Notes under the pieces: model-generated | What the model saw: only the letters and a program-made list of their open reading frames with translations | The model's database searches: none | Told to the model about the DNA's origin: nothing | Shown here: piece by piece, positions 53,576 through 63,200 of the stretch | How the letters are laid out: every line of letters begins with the position of its first letter | How positions within the stretch are numbered: the stretch's first letter is position 1 | Position numbers and translations under genes: made by a program | From: Bacillus sp. NTK071 | GTDB taxonomy: Bacteria > Bacillota > Bacilli > Bacillales > Guptibacillaceae | Assembly: GCF_017303315.1 (NCBI RefSeq) | Contig: NZ_JAFKOI010000001.1 | Location: forward strand, 124,001-188,000 | Reading direction: 5' to 3' | DNA length: 64,000 bases

Positions 53576-54553
53576 ATGGCGCAAATGACAATGATTCAAG
53601 CAATCACTGATGCGATGCGTACGGAGTTGAAAAATGACGAGAACGTACTCGTATTTGGTGAAGACGTAGGTCAAAACGGCGGCGTTTTCCGTGCGACAGA
53701 AGGACTTCAAAAGGAATTTGGTGAAGATCGCGTATTCGATACTCCACTTGCAGAGTCAGGAATCGGTGGCATGTCTATCGGTCTTGCATTAACTGGATTC
53801 CGTCCAGTACCAGAAGTTCAGTTCTTTGGATTTGTATACGAAGTAATGGATGCTATTTCCGGTCAAATGGCACGTCTTCGTTATCGTTCAGGCGGCTCTT
53901 TCCACGCCCCAATTACTGTTCGTTCACCATTCGGTGGTGGCGTTAAGACACCAGAACTTCACGCAGATAGCCTTGAAGGGCTTATGGCTCAACAGCCAGG
54001 ACTTAAAGTCGTTATTCCTTCAAACCCATATGATGCGAAAGGTCTTCTTATTTCTGCGATTCGTGATAATGATCCAGTTATTTTCCTTGAGCACATGAAG
54101 CTTTATCGTTCTTTCCGTCAGGAAGTTCCTGAAGAAGAATACACAATTGAAATTGGTAAAGCTGAAGTGAAGCGTGAAGGTACTGACATTACAATCGTTA
54201 CTTACGGTGCAATGGTACAAGCATCACTTAAAGCTGCAGAAGAGCTAGAGAAGGATGGCATTAGCGCTGAAGTAATCGATCTTCGTACGGTTAGCCCGCT
54301 CGATATCGATACAATCATTGCTTCTGTTGAGAAAACCAATCGCGCAATCGTTGTACAGGAAGCTCAGAAACAAGCTGGTATTGCTGCTAACGTCGTTGCA
54401 GAAATTAACGATCGCGCAATTCTTAGCCTAGAAGCTCCAGTGCTTCGTGTAACGGCTCCTGATACAGTATTTGCATTCTCGGCAGCAGAAGATGTATGGC
54501 TTCCAGATCACACTGACATCATTGAAAAAGCAACACAAGTTGTTAATTTTTAA
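53576..54553 (+). CDS. pdhB: Pyruvate dehydrogenase E1 beta subunit
   Basis: A 325-residue E1 beta with the transketolase-like pyrimidine domain ([13 protein letters not shown]) and C-terminal transketolase domain. It starts 3 bases after pdhA, behind AAAGGAGTCG. Forms the alpha2-beta2 E1. Confidence 0.97.
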   Translation: MAQMTMIQAITDAMRTELKNDENVLVFGEDVGQNGGVFRATEGLQKEFGEDRVFDTPLAESGIGGMSIGLALTGFRPVPEVQFFGFVYEVMDAISGQMARLRYRSGGSFHAPITVRSPFGGGVKTPELHADSLEGLMAQQPGLKVVIPSNPYDAKGLLISAIRDNDPVIFLEHMKLYRSFRQEVPEEEYTIEIGKAEVKREGTDITIVTYGAMVQASLKAAEELEKDGISAEVIDLRTVSPLDIDTIIASVEKTNRAIVVQEAQKQAGIAANVVAEINDRAILSLEAPVLRVTAPDTVFAFSAAEDVWLPDHTDIIEKATQVVNF

Positions 54554-54573
54554 TTAATCGTTAATAAAAAAAC

Positions 54574-54607
54574 ATGAAGTGAAGCTGCGATCCGCGCTTC
54601 GCTTCAG
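54574..54607 (+). other. Intercistronic hairpin between pdhB and pdhC
   Basis: GAAGTGAAGC pairs with GCTTCGCTTC (one G-T pair) around a 14-base segment that itself is G/C-rich; the T-run is absent. It lies in the 99-base gap, so it is more likely a stability or processing element than a full terminator. Confidence 0.5.
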
Positions 54608-54652
54608 AATTTATATAAGCTAAATTTTTCTACAATTAGGAGGCGAAGTCCC

Positions 54653-55972
54653 GTGGCATTTCAATTCAAGATGCCGGATATCGGTGAAGGTATCCATGAA
54701 GGCGAAATCGTAAAATGGTTTGTTAAATCCGGAGACGAAGTTAAAGAAGACGATATTCTTGCAGAAGTACAAAACGACAAAGCTGTTGTTGAAATTCCTT
54801 CTCCAGTAGACGGAACGGTTAAAGAAGTTCACGCAGAAGAAGGCGCGACTGTTATCGTTGGCGATGTAGTCATCACTTTCGACGCAGAAGGTTATGAAGA
54901 TGCAGAAGAAGAACCAGCAGCTGAACAGCCACAAGCTGAAGAAGAAGCTCCTAAAGCAGAAGCTAAATCAGAAGCGAAAGAAGATAGCGCTGGATCTAAA
55001 CCACTTCCTGAAGACGACGAAGAAACGGATCCAACAAAACGCGTCATCGCAATGCCTGCCGTACGTAAGTATGCTCGCGAAAACGGTGTTAGCATAACTA
55101 AAGTTTCTGGTTCAGGTAAAAATGGACGAGTTGTTAAAGAAGATATCGATAACCACGTTAATGGCGGCGGAGAAGCAGCACCTGAATCAACTGAAGCTCC
55201 GAAAGCTTCAGAAGAGAAGGCTGAGACATCTACTCAAGAAACAAAACAACAGCCTGCTGCAGCATCAGCACAGCCTGAAACACGTGAGAAGATGAAAGGT
55301 ATGCGTAAAGCTATTGCGAAGGCAATGGTTAACTCTAAGCATACTGCACCACACGTAACGCACATGGACGAAGTTGTTGTAACAGACCTTGTAGCACACC
55401 GTAAGAAGTTCAAGCAATATGCTGCAGACAAAGATGTGAAGCTAACTTACCTTCCATATGTTGTTAAGGCACTTGTTTCTGCACTTCGTGAATTCCCAAT
55501 GCTTAACGCGTCAATTGACGATTCAACTGACGAAATCGTACACAAGCATTACTACAACATCGGTATCGCTGCTAATACTGACGCTGGACTCGTTGTTCCA
55601 GTTGTGAAAGAAGCAGACCGTAAGCCACTTCTTAATGTTTCATCTGAAATTAATGAGTTGGCTAAAAAAGCTCGCGATGGTAAACTATCAGGGGACGATA
55701 TGAAAGGTAGCACATGTACAATTTCTAACCTGGGTTCTGCTGGTGGTCAATGGTTTACACCAATCATCAACAATCCAGATGCTGCTATTCTTGGTATTGG
55801 TCGTATTGAGGAGAAGCCAGTTGTTATCGACGGCGAAATCGTTGCTGCACCTGTACTTGCTCTATCGATCAGCTACGACCACAGACTTATTGATGGCGTA
55901 ACAGCACAACTTGCTCTTAACCACATCAAGCGTCTGTTGAACGATCCACAACTCTTAATGATGGAGGCGTAA
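54653..55972 (+). CDS. pdhC: Dihydrolipoyllysine acetyltransferase (E2)
   Basis: A 439-residue E2: lipoyl domain at residues 1-80 with lipoylated Lys43 in N-D-K-A, an Ala/Glu/Pro linker, an E3/E1-binding domain near 125-165, a second linker and the catalytic domain ending with D-H-R-L-I-D-G. GTG start follows AGGAGGCG. It forms the 60-mer core of the complex. Confidence 0.97.
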   Translation: MAFQFKMPDIGEGIHEGEIVKWFVKSGDEVKEDDILAEVQNDKAVVEIPSPVDGTVKEVHAEEGATVIVGDVVITFDAEGYEDAEEEPAAEQPQAEEEAPKAEAKSEAKEDSAGSKPLPEDDEETDPTKRVIAMPAVRKYARENGVSITKVSGSGKNGRVVKEDIDNHVNGGGEAAPESTEAPKASEEKAETSTQETKQQPAAASAQPETREKMKGMRKAIAKAMVNSKHTAPHVTHMDEVVVTDLVAHRKKFKQYAADKDVKLTYLPYVVKALVSALREFPMLNASIDDSTDEIVHKHYYNIGIAANTDAGLVVPVVKEADRKPLLNVSSEINELAKKARDGKLSGDDMKGSTCTISNLGSAGGQWFTPIINNPDAAILGIGRIEEKPVVIDGEIVAAPVLALSISYDHRLIDGVTAQLALNHIKRLLNDPQLLMMEA

Positions 55973-55976
55973 TAAT

Positions 55977-57386
55977 ATGGTAGTAGGAGATTTTCCAATC
56001 GAATTAGACACACTTGTAGTAGGAGCTGGACCAGGTGGATATGTTGCTGCAATCCGTGCAGCACAGCTTGGTCAGAAGGTTGCAATTGCTGACAAAGGTA
56101 CTCTAGGCGGTGTTTGTTTAAACGTCGGCTGTATTCCTTCTAAAGCATTAATTAACGCATCTCATAAATACGAATCTGCAAAACATTCTGATGATATCGG
56201 AATTACTGCAGAGAACGTTAACGTCGACATGAAGAAAGTTCAAGAATGGAAATCTTCTGTAGTCGATAAACTTACCGGCGGTGTTGCTGGACTTATGAAA
56301 TCAAACAAAGTCGATGTTATTAGCGGCGAAGTTTATTTCGTAGATAAGAACACTGTTCGTATTATGGACGAGAAGAACTCTCAAACATATACGTTTAACA
56401 ATTGTATTATTGCAACAGGATCACGCCCTATTGAGCTTCCAAGCTTTAAGTGGAGCAAGCGCGTTCTTTCTTCAACAGGTGCACTTGCACTTGATGAAGT
56501 ACCTAAGAAAATGGTTGTTATCGGTGGAGGTTATATCGGAATCGAGCTAGGTTCTGTTTATGCTAACTTTGGTACTGAAGTAACAATTCTTGAAGGTACT
56601 AAACAAATCCTTCCTGGATTTGAAAAGCAAATGAGCTCACTTGTTTCTCGTCGTTTGAAGAAGAAAGGTAATGTTGAAATCATTACTGAAGCTCTTGCTC
56701 AAGGCGTTGAAGAAACAGAAGATGGCGTAACAGTAACTGCAGAAATCAAAGGCGAAACAAAAACGTTCGACGCTGATTATGTACTAGTTACAGTTGGGCG
56801 TAAGCCGAACACAAATGAAATTGGTCTTGAAGAGCTTGGTATCGATATGACAGACAAAGGACTTGTTAAGATCGATAAGCAGTGTCGCACGAACTTCGAT
56901 AATATCTATGCAATTGGTGATATTGTTGAAGGTCCTGCACTTGCTCACAAAGCTTCTTATGAAGGTAAAGTTGCTGCTGAAGCAATTAGCGGTGAGAATT
57001 CTGTCATCGACTATCTTGCGATTCCTGCGGTTGTCTTCTCTGAGCCTGAATTGGCATCAGTTGGCTACTCTGAACAGGAAGCAAAAGATGCAGGATTTGA
57101 TGCGAAAGCTTCTAAGTTCCCATTCGGTGCTAACGGTCGTGCTCTTTCTCTAAACGATAGTGAAGGCTTTATGAAGCTAATCACACGTAAAGAAGATGGA
57201 CTTGTTATTGGTGCACAAATTGCGGGGCCTAACGCTTCTGACATGATTGCAGAGCTTGGACTTGCAATTGAAGCTGGTATGACAGCTGAAGATATTGCAC
57301 TTACAATTCACGCACACCCAACACTTGGAGAAATTACTATGGAAGCTGCAGAAGTAGCTCTTGGTACTCCAATTCATATTGGTTAA
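55977..57386 (+). CDS. pdhD: Dihydrolipoamide dehydrogenase (E3)
   Basis: A 469-residue flavoprotein with FAD motif G-A-G-P-G-G, redox disulfide in [16 protein letters not shown] motif G-G-G-Y-I-G and the C-terminal H-A-H-P-T-L-G-E acid-base pair. It reoxidises dihydrolipoamide for PDH and other complexes. It starts 4 bases after pdhC; a strong terminator follows. Confidence 0.98.
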   Translation: MVVGDFPIELDTLVVGAGPGGYVAAIRAAQLGQKVAIADKGTLGGVCLNVGCIPSKALINASHKYESAKHSDDIGITAENVNVDMKKVQEWKSSVVDKLTGGVAGLMKSNKVDVISGEVYFVDKNTVRIMDEKNSQTYTFNNCIIATGSRPIELPSFKWSKRVLSSTGALALDEVPKKMVVIGGGYIGIELGSVYANFGTEVTILEGTKQILPGFEKQMSSLVSRRLKKKGNVEIITEALAQGVEETEDGVTVTAEIKGETKTFDADYVLVTVGRKPNTNEIGLEELGIDMTDKGLVKIDKQCRTNFDNIYAIGDIVEGPALAHKASYEGKVAAEAISGENSVIDYLAIPAVVFSEPELASVGYSEQEAKDAGFDAKASKFPFGANGRALSLNDSEGFMKLITRKEDGLVIGAQIAGPNASDMIAELGLAIEAGMTAEDIALTIHAHPTLGEITMEAAEVALGTPIHIG

Positions 57387-57396
57387 TGCGAATACT

Positions 57397-57431
57397 AAGA
57401 CCCGGTGAATTACTCACCGGGTCTTTTTTCT
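57397..57431 (+). terminator. Terminator of the pdh operon
   Basis: AAGACCCGGTGA (57397-57408), ATTAC, TCACCGGGTCTT (57414-57425), then T. Confidence 0.93.
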
Positions 57432-57439
57432 AGGTTCTT

Positions 57440-57590
57440 TTCATAAGTATAAGGCTCTTTTCTGAAAGTTTGTTGCTTTTGAAATAATTTTAAAAAGCAC
57501 ACTTAGCAAATTTGAGAGGAAATTAACCACAAATCTAATAGCAAAAAAGGCCTGCGAAAAAATTGTTGTTCTTGAAAGAGGTATTGTCTA
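57440..57590. repeat. Degenerate fragment of the palindromic repeat, copy D
   Basis: AGGCTCTTTTCTGAAAG, TTTGTTGCTTTTGAAA and AAAAAGCACACTTAGC resemble the right-hand half of copies A and B, but the hairpin core and left half are missing. No gene is seen here or up to 57691. Confidence 0.5.
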
Positions 57591-57691
57591 CGGAAATAGC
57601 TTTTTTCTATCTTTAATTTGTTGTTAAATTAGATAAAGACACATACTGAAGACTATTCCTGCATATATGTTCAGCGTAAGGAGGGAACCGC

Positions 57692-57931
57692 TTGCTAAGA
57701 CATGGGGGAGTTCTATTCATTCAACTATGTATTTGGTTCGCATTTTTTCTTATTATCCACCAATCTGGACATGATCACTTATCATATAAAGTCATGCTAT
57801 TCTTTGTATTTCTTTATCTAATTTGCACATTAACAGTTAGACTTATTTCTAAAAACAAAGTGATTCTCATATTGATGATTCTTTCTACTACACTTTATCT
57901 CATTACAGAACTAGTATTAGTCATTAGTTAA
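57692..57931 (+). CDS. Small membrane protein, 79 residues
   Basis: A TTG start behind TAAGGAGGG opens a 79-residue protein with three hydrophobic segments (residues 5-22, 30-50, 56-78) and an H-Q-S-G-H-D-H loop after the first. No family recognised. The strong ribosome site and clean helices support it being real. It is not part of the pdh operon, whose terminator lies upstream. Confidence 0.6.
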   Translation: MLRHGGVLFIQLCIWFAFFLIIHQSGHDHLSYKVMLFFVFLYLICTLTVRLISKNKVILILMILSTTLYLITELVLVIS

Positions 57932-57954
57932 CAGTCAATCATTGTACATAAAAG

Positions 57955-57986
57955 AGCCACCACCGAACAATCGGTGGTGGCTACTT
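57955..57986 (-). terminator. Terminator of the BCCT transporter
   Basis: AGCCACCACCGA (57955-57966), four-base loop, 57971-57982; on the minus strand TCTTTTATG follows. Confidence 0.8.
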
Positions 57987-57990
57987 GCCG

Positions 57991-59505
57991 TTAGTTAGAA
58001 TTGTGTTCATCTTTCTTAGGACGTGGTGGAACTTTCTCTTCTTTGAAGGCTTTTATAAGTGAAATAATCATACCTATAATGATAATAGCGAATGGAAAAG
58101 CAGCTATTATTGATGCCGTTTGAAGCGCTCCGAGTCCACCAGACCAAAGGAGTACAGCAGCTGCAGAAGACTGAATAACTCCCCAAGTTAATTTCACTTT
58201 CGTGGAAGGATTCATGCTTCCATTTGTTGTTTGCATGCCAAGTACAAATGTTGCAGAATCGGCAGAAGTGATAAAGAATGTGCTAATTAGTAAAATCGCA
58301 ATAATGGACATAACCGTACCTAATGGATATTGCTCTAACACTGCGAAGAGCGCTACTTCCATTCCCTGATTGTTAATGATGTCATAAATACCGGTACCAG
58401 CCATATCAAGTGAAATGGCAGATCCACCGAATACCGAGAACCACAAACCACCAAAGATTGTAGGGACTAATAGAACACCTAGAACAAATTCACGTATCGT
58501 TCTACCTTTAGATACACGTGCGATAAATGTACCAACAAATGGTGCCCATGCAATCCACCAGGCCCAGTAGAAGATTGTCCAACTTTGGATCCAAGATGAG
58601 CCTTCAAAAGGTCTCATGCGAAGACTCATGCTAGGCAAATTCTGAATATATGAACCTAACGTAGAAGTGAAGAGATCCATAATAAAGTTTGTTGGTCCTG
58701 CAAAAAGTAAAAAGAACATAAGCAATATCGCAAGAACGATATTAGTATTACTTAAATATTTTATGCCTTTTGAAATTCCAGTGGAAGCGGAAATCATGTA
58801 AAGCACAGTTACAATCAATATAATAATCAACTGTGTGTTAAATGAATTCTCTATTCCAGTTAAGTATGAGATTCCTCCACCGATTTGAGAAGCACCAAAC
58901 CCGAGGGAAGTTGCCACACCAAATACGGTTGCGATAACAGCGATAACATCAATAATTTTACCGATCGGTCCATTAACACGATCACCGAGAATTGGATAGA
59001 AAATGGCGCTAATAAGACCAGGTGCACCTTTTCTAAATTTGAAGAAAGCAAGTGCTAGTGCAACTACCGTATAGATTCCCCATGGGTGTAATCCCCAATG
59101 AAAGAAACTGTACTGAAAAGCCAAACGAGCTGCTTCATCAGATTCGGGTCCTGCACCTGCTGGCGGGTCATAATAGTGGAACATCGGCTCTGCTACACCC
59201 CAGAATACTAAGCCTATTCCCATACCGGCTGAGAAAAGCATAGCAAACCAAGTAATCAGATTGTACTCTGGTACATCTGTTTCTTTTCCAAGACGAAGTC
59301 TGCCGTATTTCGAGAAAATGAGATAAATGGCAAAAATCAGAAATCCGGATGCTGCTAATAAATAAAACCAGCCAAACTTCACTTGTAGAAAACTTTGAAG
59401 TGAGGAAGTCGTAGAATCTAATGACTCTGGAGAAATTGTTCCCCATGAAATAAAGAGGACAGACAGTACGACAGAAATAATAAAGACTGCAGTAAGTTTA
59501 TTCAT
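57991..59505 (-). CDS. BCCT-family transporter, glycine-betaine type (OpuD/BetL-like)
   Basis: A 504-residue symporter with 12 helices. The Trp-rich substrate box in helix 8 appears as W-T-I-F-Y-W-A-W-W-I-A-W, and G-M-G-I-G-L-V-F-W-G-V-A-E-P in helix 3 is the family hallmark. The G-M-G-I-G form marks Na+-coupled betaine carriers. It imports compatible solutes under salt stress. The C terminus is short (K-E-E-K-V-P-P-R-P-K). No osmotic promoter could be identified. Confidence 0.9.
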   Translation of the reverse strand: MNKLTAVFIISVVLSVLFISWGTISPESLDSTTSSLQSFLQVKFGWFYLLAASGFLIFAIYLIFSKYGRLRLGKETDVPEYNLITWFAMLFSAGMGIGLVFWGVAEPMFHYYDPPAGAGPESDEAARLAFQYSFFHWGLHPWGIYTVVALALAFFKFRKGAPGLISAIFYPILGDRVNGPIGKIIDVIAVIATVFGVATSLGFGASQIGGGISYLTGIENSFNTQLIIILIVTVLYMISASTGISKGIKYLSNTNIVLAILLMFFLLFAGPTNFIMDLFTSTLGSYIQNLPSMSLRMRPFEGSSWIQSWTIFYWAWWIAWAPFVGTFIARVSKGRTIREFVLGVLLVPTIFGGLWFSVFGGSAISLDMAGTGIYDIINNQGMEVALFAVLEQYPLGTVMSIIAILLISTFFITSADSATFVLGMQTTNGSMNPSTKVKLTWGVIQSSAAAVLLWSGGLGALQTASIIAAFPFAIIIIGMIISLIKAFKEEKVPPRPKKDEHNSN

Positions 59506-59848
59506 ATTACATCATTACCTTTCTAGATATTCTTTTTTTAGACGAGGCATTCATTTAAAGTACGATTTATATAAGATACTGTTCTAAATGTTGCCCGCTG
59601 TTGCCAAAACTATGCAATTTACCAGACCATTCCCAGTGATTTACAGAAACCTTATGAACTCAAGAAAAAAGGCACGTTCTCTAGTATATTTGTTGTAAAC
59701 ATTGATGTAAAGGGAAAACACATGGCAGCTCCTTAGTCAGAATTATAATTAAATTAAGCAACTTAGATGGTTAAATGTGACATTCTGCTCTTTATCCTAC
59801 TCATTACTTGGTATATGATTGATAGAGACTATAGAGGGAGAGAGAGAG
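59506..59848. other. Divergent intergenic region
   Basis: 343 bases between the BCCT and deacetylase genes, AT-rich, without clear hexamers, hairpins, repeats or a small gene that I can support. Confidence 0.4.
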
Positions 59849-60715
59849 ATGAAGAATTTACTGAAATGGGTCACACTAGCCACTTTGCTTTTCGTAGCAG
59901 CGTGTTCAACAAATACGGCTTCGGAAATAGACGAAACTAGTGATCAACAAACAAATAGCAAGGAAGAAACAAATGAGGTAACGGCTAGTAAAGATAGTGA
60001 GGAAACTAATAATAAAGACGAAAAAGAAAAAGAAAAAGAAAAAGAAAAAGAAGAGGTAGTAACGGAAGAGGAGGTAGCTCCTGAATATCGATTAAATGAA
60101 GCGTTTTGGGGGTTTGAACCGATAAACGATTCACCAGCTGAAGCTGTACTCCTCACAATCGATGATGCGCCAGATAACAATGGAGTTGAAATGGCAAAAA
60201 CGCTTAAAGAACTTGATGCACCAGCTATCTTTTTTGTTAACGGTCACTTTCTTGATACAGAGGAAGAAAAAGCTCGTTTAAAGGAAATTCATGATATGGG
60301 ATTTGCAATCGGAAATCACACGATGACTCATTCAGATCTTAAAACATTGTCTGAAGAAGAGCAAAGAGAAGAAATTGTGAAGTTGAATGACCTAATAGAA
60401 GATATTATAGGGGAAAGGCCAGAATTTTTCCGAGCGCCGTTTGGTTCTAATACTGATTACTCCAAATCTCTTGCAGAAGAAGAGGGAATGCTTGTCATGA
60501 ATTGGACCTATGGGTATGACTGGGAAAAGCAATATCAGGAGAAGAATGCTATTGCAGACATTATGGTGAACACACCACTTCTTCAAAACGGTGCAAACCT
60601 CTTAATGCATGATCGCGATTGGACTGCAGCTGCACTAGAAGATATTGTAACTGGATTAAGAGAAAAAGACTTTCAGTTAATTAAGCCTGAGGAAATTGAA
60701 CCGCTACAAAAATAA
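59849..60715 (+). CDS. Polysaccharide deacetylase lipoprotein
   Basis: A 288-residue protein. Residues 1-19 are a lipoprotein signal with V-A-A-C (Cys19). A charged linker with K-E repeats, encoded by five tandem GAAAAA units at 60020-60049, follows, then a NodB domain (residues 85-280): T-I-D-D-A-P (motif 1, D-D), H-T-M-T-H (metal His), R-A-P-F-G-S and a late L-M-H-D-R. A D-D-A-P instead of D-D-G-P is a minor change. It removes acetyl groups from wall polymers outside the membrane. ATG 59849 follows a GGGAGAGAGAG site. Confidence 0.88.
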   Translation: MKNLLKWVTLATLLFVAACSTNTASEIDETSDQQTNSKEETNEVTASKDSEETNNKDEKEKEKEKEKEEVVTEEEVAPEYRLNEAFWGFEPINDSPAEAVLLTIDDAPDNNGVEMAKTLKELDAPAIFFVNGHFLDTEEEKARLKEIHDMGFAIGNHTMTHSDLKTLSEEEQREEIVKLNDLIEDIIGERPEFFRAPFGSNTDYSKSLAEEEGMLVMNWTYGYDWEKQYQEKNAIADIMVNTPLLQNGANLLMHDRDWTAAALEDIVTGLREKDFQLIKPEEIEPLQK

Positions 60716-60740
60716 ACAGCCCAACGGGCTGTTTATTTTT
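60714..60740. terminator. Bidirectional terminator
   Basis: AAACAGCCC, AAC, GGGCTGTTT (60714-60734), flanked by A/T runs, between the deacetylase gene and the convergent DUF1885 gene. Confidence 0.85.
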
Positions 60741-61110
60741 GTGAGTGCTGAATAACTCGTCCATTGAAAAGTGTCAAATTTGCCTTCAATTTAGTAGCAA
60801 GGAATTTACACAATTCATTCGCTTTCGCTTTATCTCCATGAGTTGATTGATCTGGCAGAACAACTTGAATACGCTTGTCTGATATTCCGATAATAATCAT
60901 TCTGTAATTTTCATTTTTTCCTTTTAAGTAAAACCATGAATCTTCGGACTTTTCAACCAGGTCATATGGGTAGGCAGAGTCTCCATATGACCATGATAAT
61001 TGCTCACCCGTTTTTTTCATTAGTTCTTCGTAATAGATGAGAAGAGCTTTGACTTTGTTAAGAGTGATGTCTTCTACTTCACTGGGAGCGAGATAAGCAC
61101 TTTGAGGCAT
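60733..61110 (-). CDS. DUF1885 protein
   Basis: A 125-residue protein matching DUF1885 as I recall it: T-L-N-K-V-K-A-L-L-I-Y-Y, T-G-E-Q-L-S-W-S-Y, W-F-Y-L-K-G-K-N-E-N-Y, T-H-G-D-K-A-K-A-N-E and L-F-N-G-R. The family is found in Bacillaceae near pdh and speA and is structurally FKBP-like; function unknown. A possible promoter (TTGTCA, 17 bases, TACACT on the minus strand) lies near 61150-61170. Confidence 0.8.
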   Translation of the reverse strand: MPQSAYLAPSEVEDITLNKVKALLIYYEELMKKTGEQLSWSYGDSAYPYDLVEKSEDSWFYLKGKNENYRMIIIGISDKRIQVVLPDQSTHGDKAKANELCKFLATKLKANLTLFNGRVIQHSQK

Positions 61111-61215
61111 AGTATTCCCCCTTCTTCATAGGTATAGTGTACATCCAAATTAGTTTTCTGACAATTAACTAATTCCGAAACAAAGGAACACATAATGATC
61201 ATAAAAAGAATATAA

Positions 61216-61226
61216 TGTGATATACA
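61216..61226 (+). promoter_or_regulatory. CcpN operator 1 of SR1
   Basis: TGTGATATACA matches the CcpN consensus TRTGHYATAYW at 11 of 11 positions and lies just upstream of the -35. Confidence 0.7.
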
Positions 61227-61234
61227 ATATAGTG

Positions 61235-61263
61235 TTGACAAAACAATTGTGACACACTATTAT
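61235..61263 (+). promoter_or_regulatory. SR1 sigma-A promoter with second CcpN operator
   Basis: TTGACA (61235-61240), 17-base spacer, TATTAT (61258-61263). TGTGACACACT at 61248-61258 matches the CcpN consensus at 10 of 11 positions and overlaps the -10. Confidence 0.85.
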
Positions 61264-61314
61264 GGAATTAAGCGAAACGGAAGCGTTTTCAAAATTACTT
61301 AAGGGGTGTTGAGA

Positions 61315-61428
61315 ATGGGTATTATTATTTGTTCTACTTGTGAGAAAACAATTGATCATGTAAATGAAGAGAAAGTAAGCACACTTTATAGCAGATGTCC
61401 GGAATGCAACAAGAAAGATAGAAAATAG
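61315..61428 (+). CDS. sr1P: SR1P, small peptide that binds GapA
   Basis: A 37-residue peptide behind AAGGGG: MGIIICSTCEKTIDHV at the start, E-E-K-V-S-T-L-Y in the middle and C-P-E-C near the end. The pattern M-G-x-I-x-C-x-x-C ... E-K-V-x-x-L-Y ... C-x-x-C matches SR1P. In B. subtilis it binds the glycolytic enzyme GapA and so aids the RNase J1 contact of GapA; rnjA itself lies 14 kb upstream in this window. The two CxxC pairs may bind zinc. It is carried on the SR1 transcript and is thus under CcpN and probably CcpA control. Confidence 0.8.
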   Translation: MGIIICSTCEKTIDHVNEEKVSTLYSRCPECNKKDRK

Positions 61429-61438
61429 GGTGAATAAT

Positions 61439-61468
61439 AAGAGGCGGCCAACTGGCCGCCTCTTATTT
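61439..61468. terminator. Terminator shared by SR1 and speA
   Basis: AAGAGGCGGCC (61439-61449), AACT, GGCCGCCTCTT (61454-61464), ATTT; it overlaps the last codons of convergent speA. Confidence 0.9.
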
Positions 61469-62938
61469 AATTGCCTTATATTCTTTAATGACACGTATCA
61501 TTTTTAATTCATCATCTTCAGGACCTTGTACAGGAAGACCAGCTTCAATATTCTCATCTATATATTGAAGGTTTTCTACTGTAATAACTTCACCTGGGAT
61601 GAAGATAGGGATTCCTGGTGGATAAACCATAACGAATTCTGCAATCGTTCTACCTGCAGATTCTTTAAACGGAATGACTTCTGTTTCTGAGTAGAAAGCA
61701 TCACGAGGTGAAACCGCTAGTACTGGAATGTCTGGAGCATGAACATCAAATTTCTTCGCTGTTCCTCCTCCTGATTCCCTGAATGCTTCCACCATATCTT
61801 TTAACGCATAAACAAGCGCACTTGTCGTTTCCTCAGTATCTCCTGGAGTGACAATGCAAAGAAGGTTATATAAATCAGAAAGCTCAACCTCAAGATTTGC
61901 TTCTTTACGTAACCATACCTCTGCTTCGTATCCTGTAATTCCAAGGTCATGTACAGAAATAATGAGTTTCGTAGGGTCGTAATCATACGTAGCATCTGTC
62001 CCTAGAATTTCTTTCCCTACACAATACAGTGGGGAGATTTCATTGATTTGATCACGCGCTTTTTCTGCAAGTTGAATGGACTGTTCCACAAGCTCATAAC
62101 CGTCCATCACAAGTCTTTTTCTCGCTACGTCAAGTGAAGCGAGGAGAAGATAAGACGTAGAGGTAGTGGTTAACATGCTAATAATGGTTTGTACACGCTT
62201 TGTTGATACAAGACCTTCCTTAACATTTAGCACGGAACTTTGAGTCATCGACCCACCGAGTTTATGGACACTTGTAGCCGCCATATCAGCACCAGCTTGC
62301 ATAGCTGAAAGAGGAAGACGATCATGAAAATGAATATGAACTCCATGAGCTTCATCCACTAATACTGGTACATCATAGTGATGGGAAATGGCAACAATTT
62401 CTTCAAGATTCGCTGATATTCCAAAATAAGTTGGATTGATCACAAGAACACCTTTAGCGTCTGGATGTTGTTCAAGAGCTTTTTTAACAGCATTCGGTGT
62501 AATACCGTGTGATATGCCAAGCTTTGGATCAATTTCAGGATGAATAAAAACTGGAGTTGCACCCGAAAAGATGATGGCAGACATAACGGACTTATGAACG
62601 TTCCTCGGAACGATAATCTTATCTCCTGGTGAACAAACCGTCATAACCATCGTCATAATGGCTCCGCTTGTCCCTTGTACTGAAAAGAATGTTGCATCTG
62701 CTCCAAATGCTTCCGCTGCAAGATCTTGCGCTTTCTTAATCATGCCATGAGGATGATGAAGATCATCCAGAGGTTGAATATTGATTAAGTCAATAGATAG
62801 GGCATTATCCCCAATAAAAGAACGAAATTCAGGATCCATCCCTTTTCCTTTTTTGTGACCTGGTATATGAAATTGAATCGGATTTTTAGTAGCATGGTTT
62901 ACTAGACCGGTAAATAGTGGTGTTTCGTTTTGTTGCAA
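61463..62938 (-). CDS. speA: Arginine decarboxylase SpeA (aminotransferase-fold, PLP)
   Basis: A 491-residue Orn/Lys/Arg decarboxylase of the short Bacillus type, making agmatine for polyamine synthesis. The PLP lysine lies in S-V-H-K-L-G-G near residue 227; other marks are F-H-I-P-G-H-K-K-G and D-E-A-H-G-V-H-I-H-F. TTG 62938 is preferred: it is eight bases after AAAGAGG and the resulting start M-Q-Q-N-E-T-P-L aligns with B. subtilis SpeA. speB is not adjacent. Nearly identical layout to B. subtilis pdhD-SR1-speA, but with four genes inserted after pdhD. Confidence 0.93.
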   Translation of the reverse strand: MQQNETPLFTGLVNHATKNPIQFHIPGHKKGKGMDPEFRSFIGDNALSIDLINIQPLDDLHHPHGMIKKAQDLAAEAFGADATFFSVQGTSGAIMTMVMTVCSPGDKIIVPRNVHKSVMSAIIFSGATPVFIHPEIDPKLGISHGITPNAVKKALEQHPDAKGVLVINPTYFGISANLEEIVAISHHYDVPVLVDEAHGVHIHFHDRLPLSAMQAGADMAATSVHKLGGSMTQSSVLNVKEGLVSTKRVQTIISMLTTTSTSYLLLASLDVARKRLVMDGYELVEQSIQLAEKARDQINEISPLYCVGKEILGTDATYDYDPTKLIISVHDLGITGYEAEVWLRKEANLEVELSDLYNLLCIVTPGDTEETTSALVYALKDMVEAFRESGGGTAKKFDVHAPDIPVLAVSPRDAFYSETEVIPFKESAGRTIAEFVMVYPPGIPIFIPGEVITVENLQYIDENIEAGLPVQGPEDDELKMIRVIKEYKAIK

Positions 62939-63200
62939 ATCCAGCACCTCTTTATTTATACTTTAATAGATAAAGCTCTCCACAATAAGAAGTGGAAAGC
63001 CAGGTTTTTATGGAATTAAATATCATGTAGTATATCTTTATGCTACAGTGGCATTCTTACCTACGTATTCCTTAAACAAACTGAGTATAATCACCCCGAA
63101 CACAATTTGCAAGTTTTATTTTCTTTGAGTACGTGATTACTAGTGCAAAGAGGACTTTTTATTCGATTCTCGAATTGTCTATAGCAAGGAGAGGATATGA

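Larger units (their letters stand above)
61270..61468 (+). ncRNA. sr1: SR1 dual-function RNA
   Basis: Transcript inferred from the strong promoter (start near 61270) to the terminator stem at 61439-61464, about 200 bases, the size of B. subtilis SR1 (205). In B. subtilis SR1 base-pairs with ahrC mRNA and also encodes SR1P. It lies beside speA as in B. subtilis. A cre-like site (CGGAAGCGTTTTCA, 12 of 14) lies at 61278-61291. The ahrC pairing could not be tested here. Confidence 0.75.

Noticed and set aside
60020-60049. GAAAAA tandem repeat as a phase-variation switch
   Set aside because: Units are six bases, so changes keep the frame; only linker length would vary.
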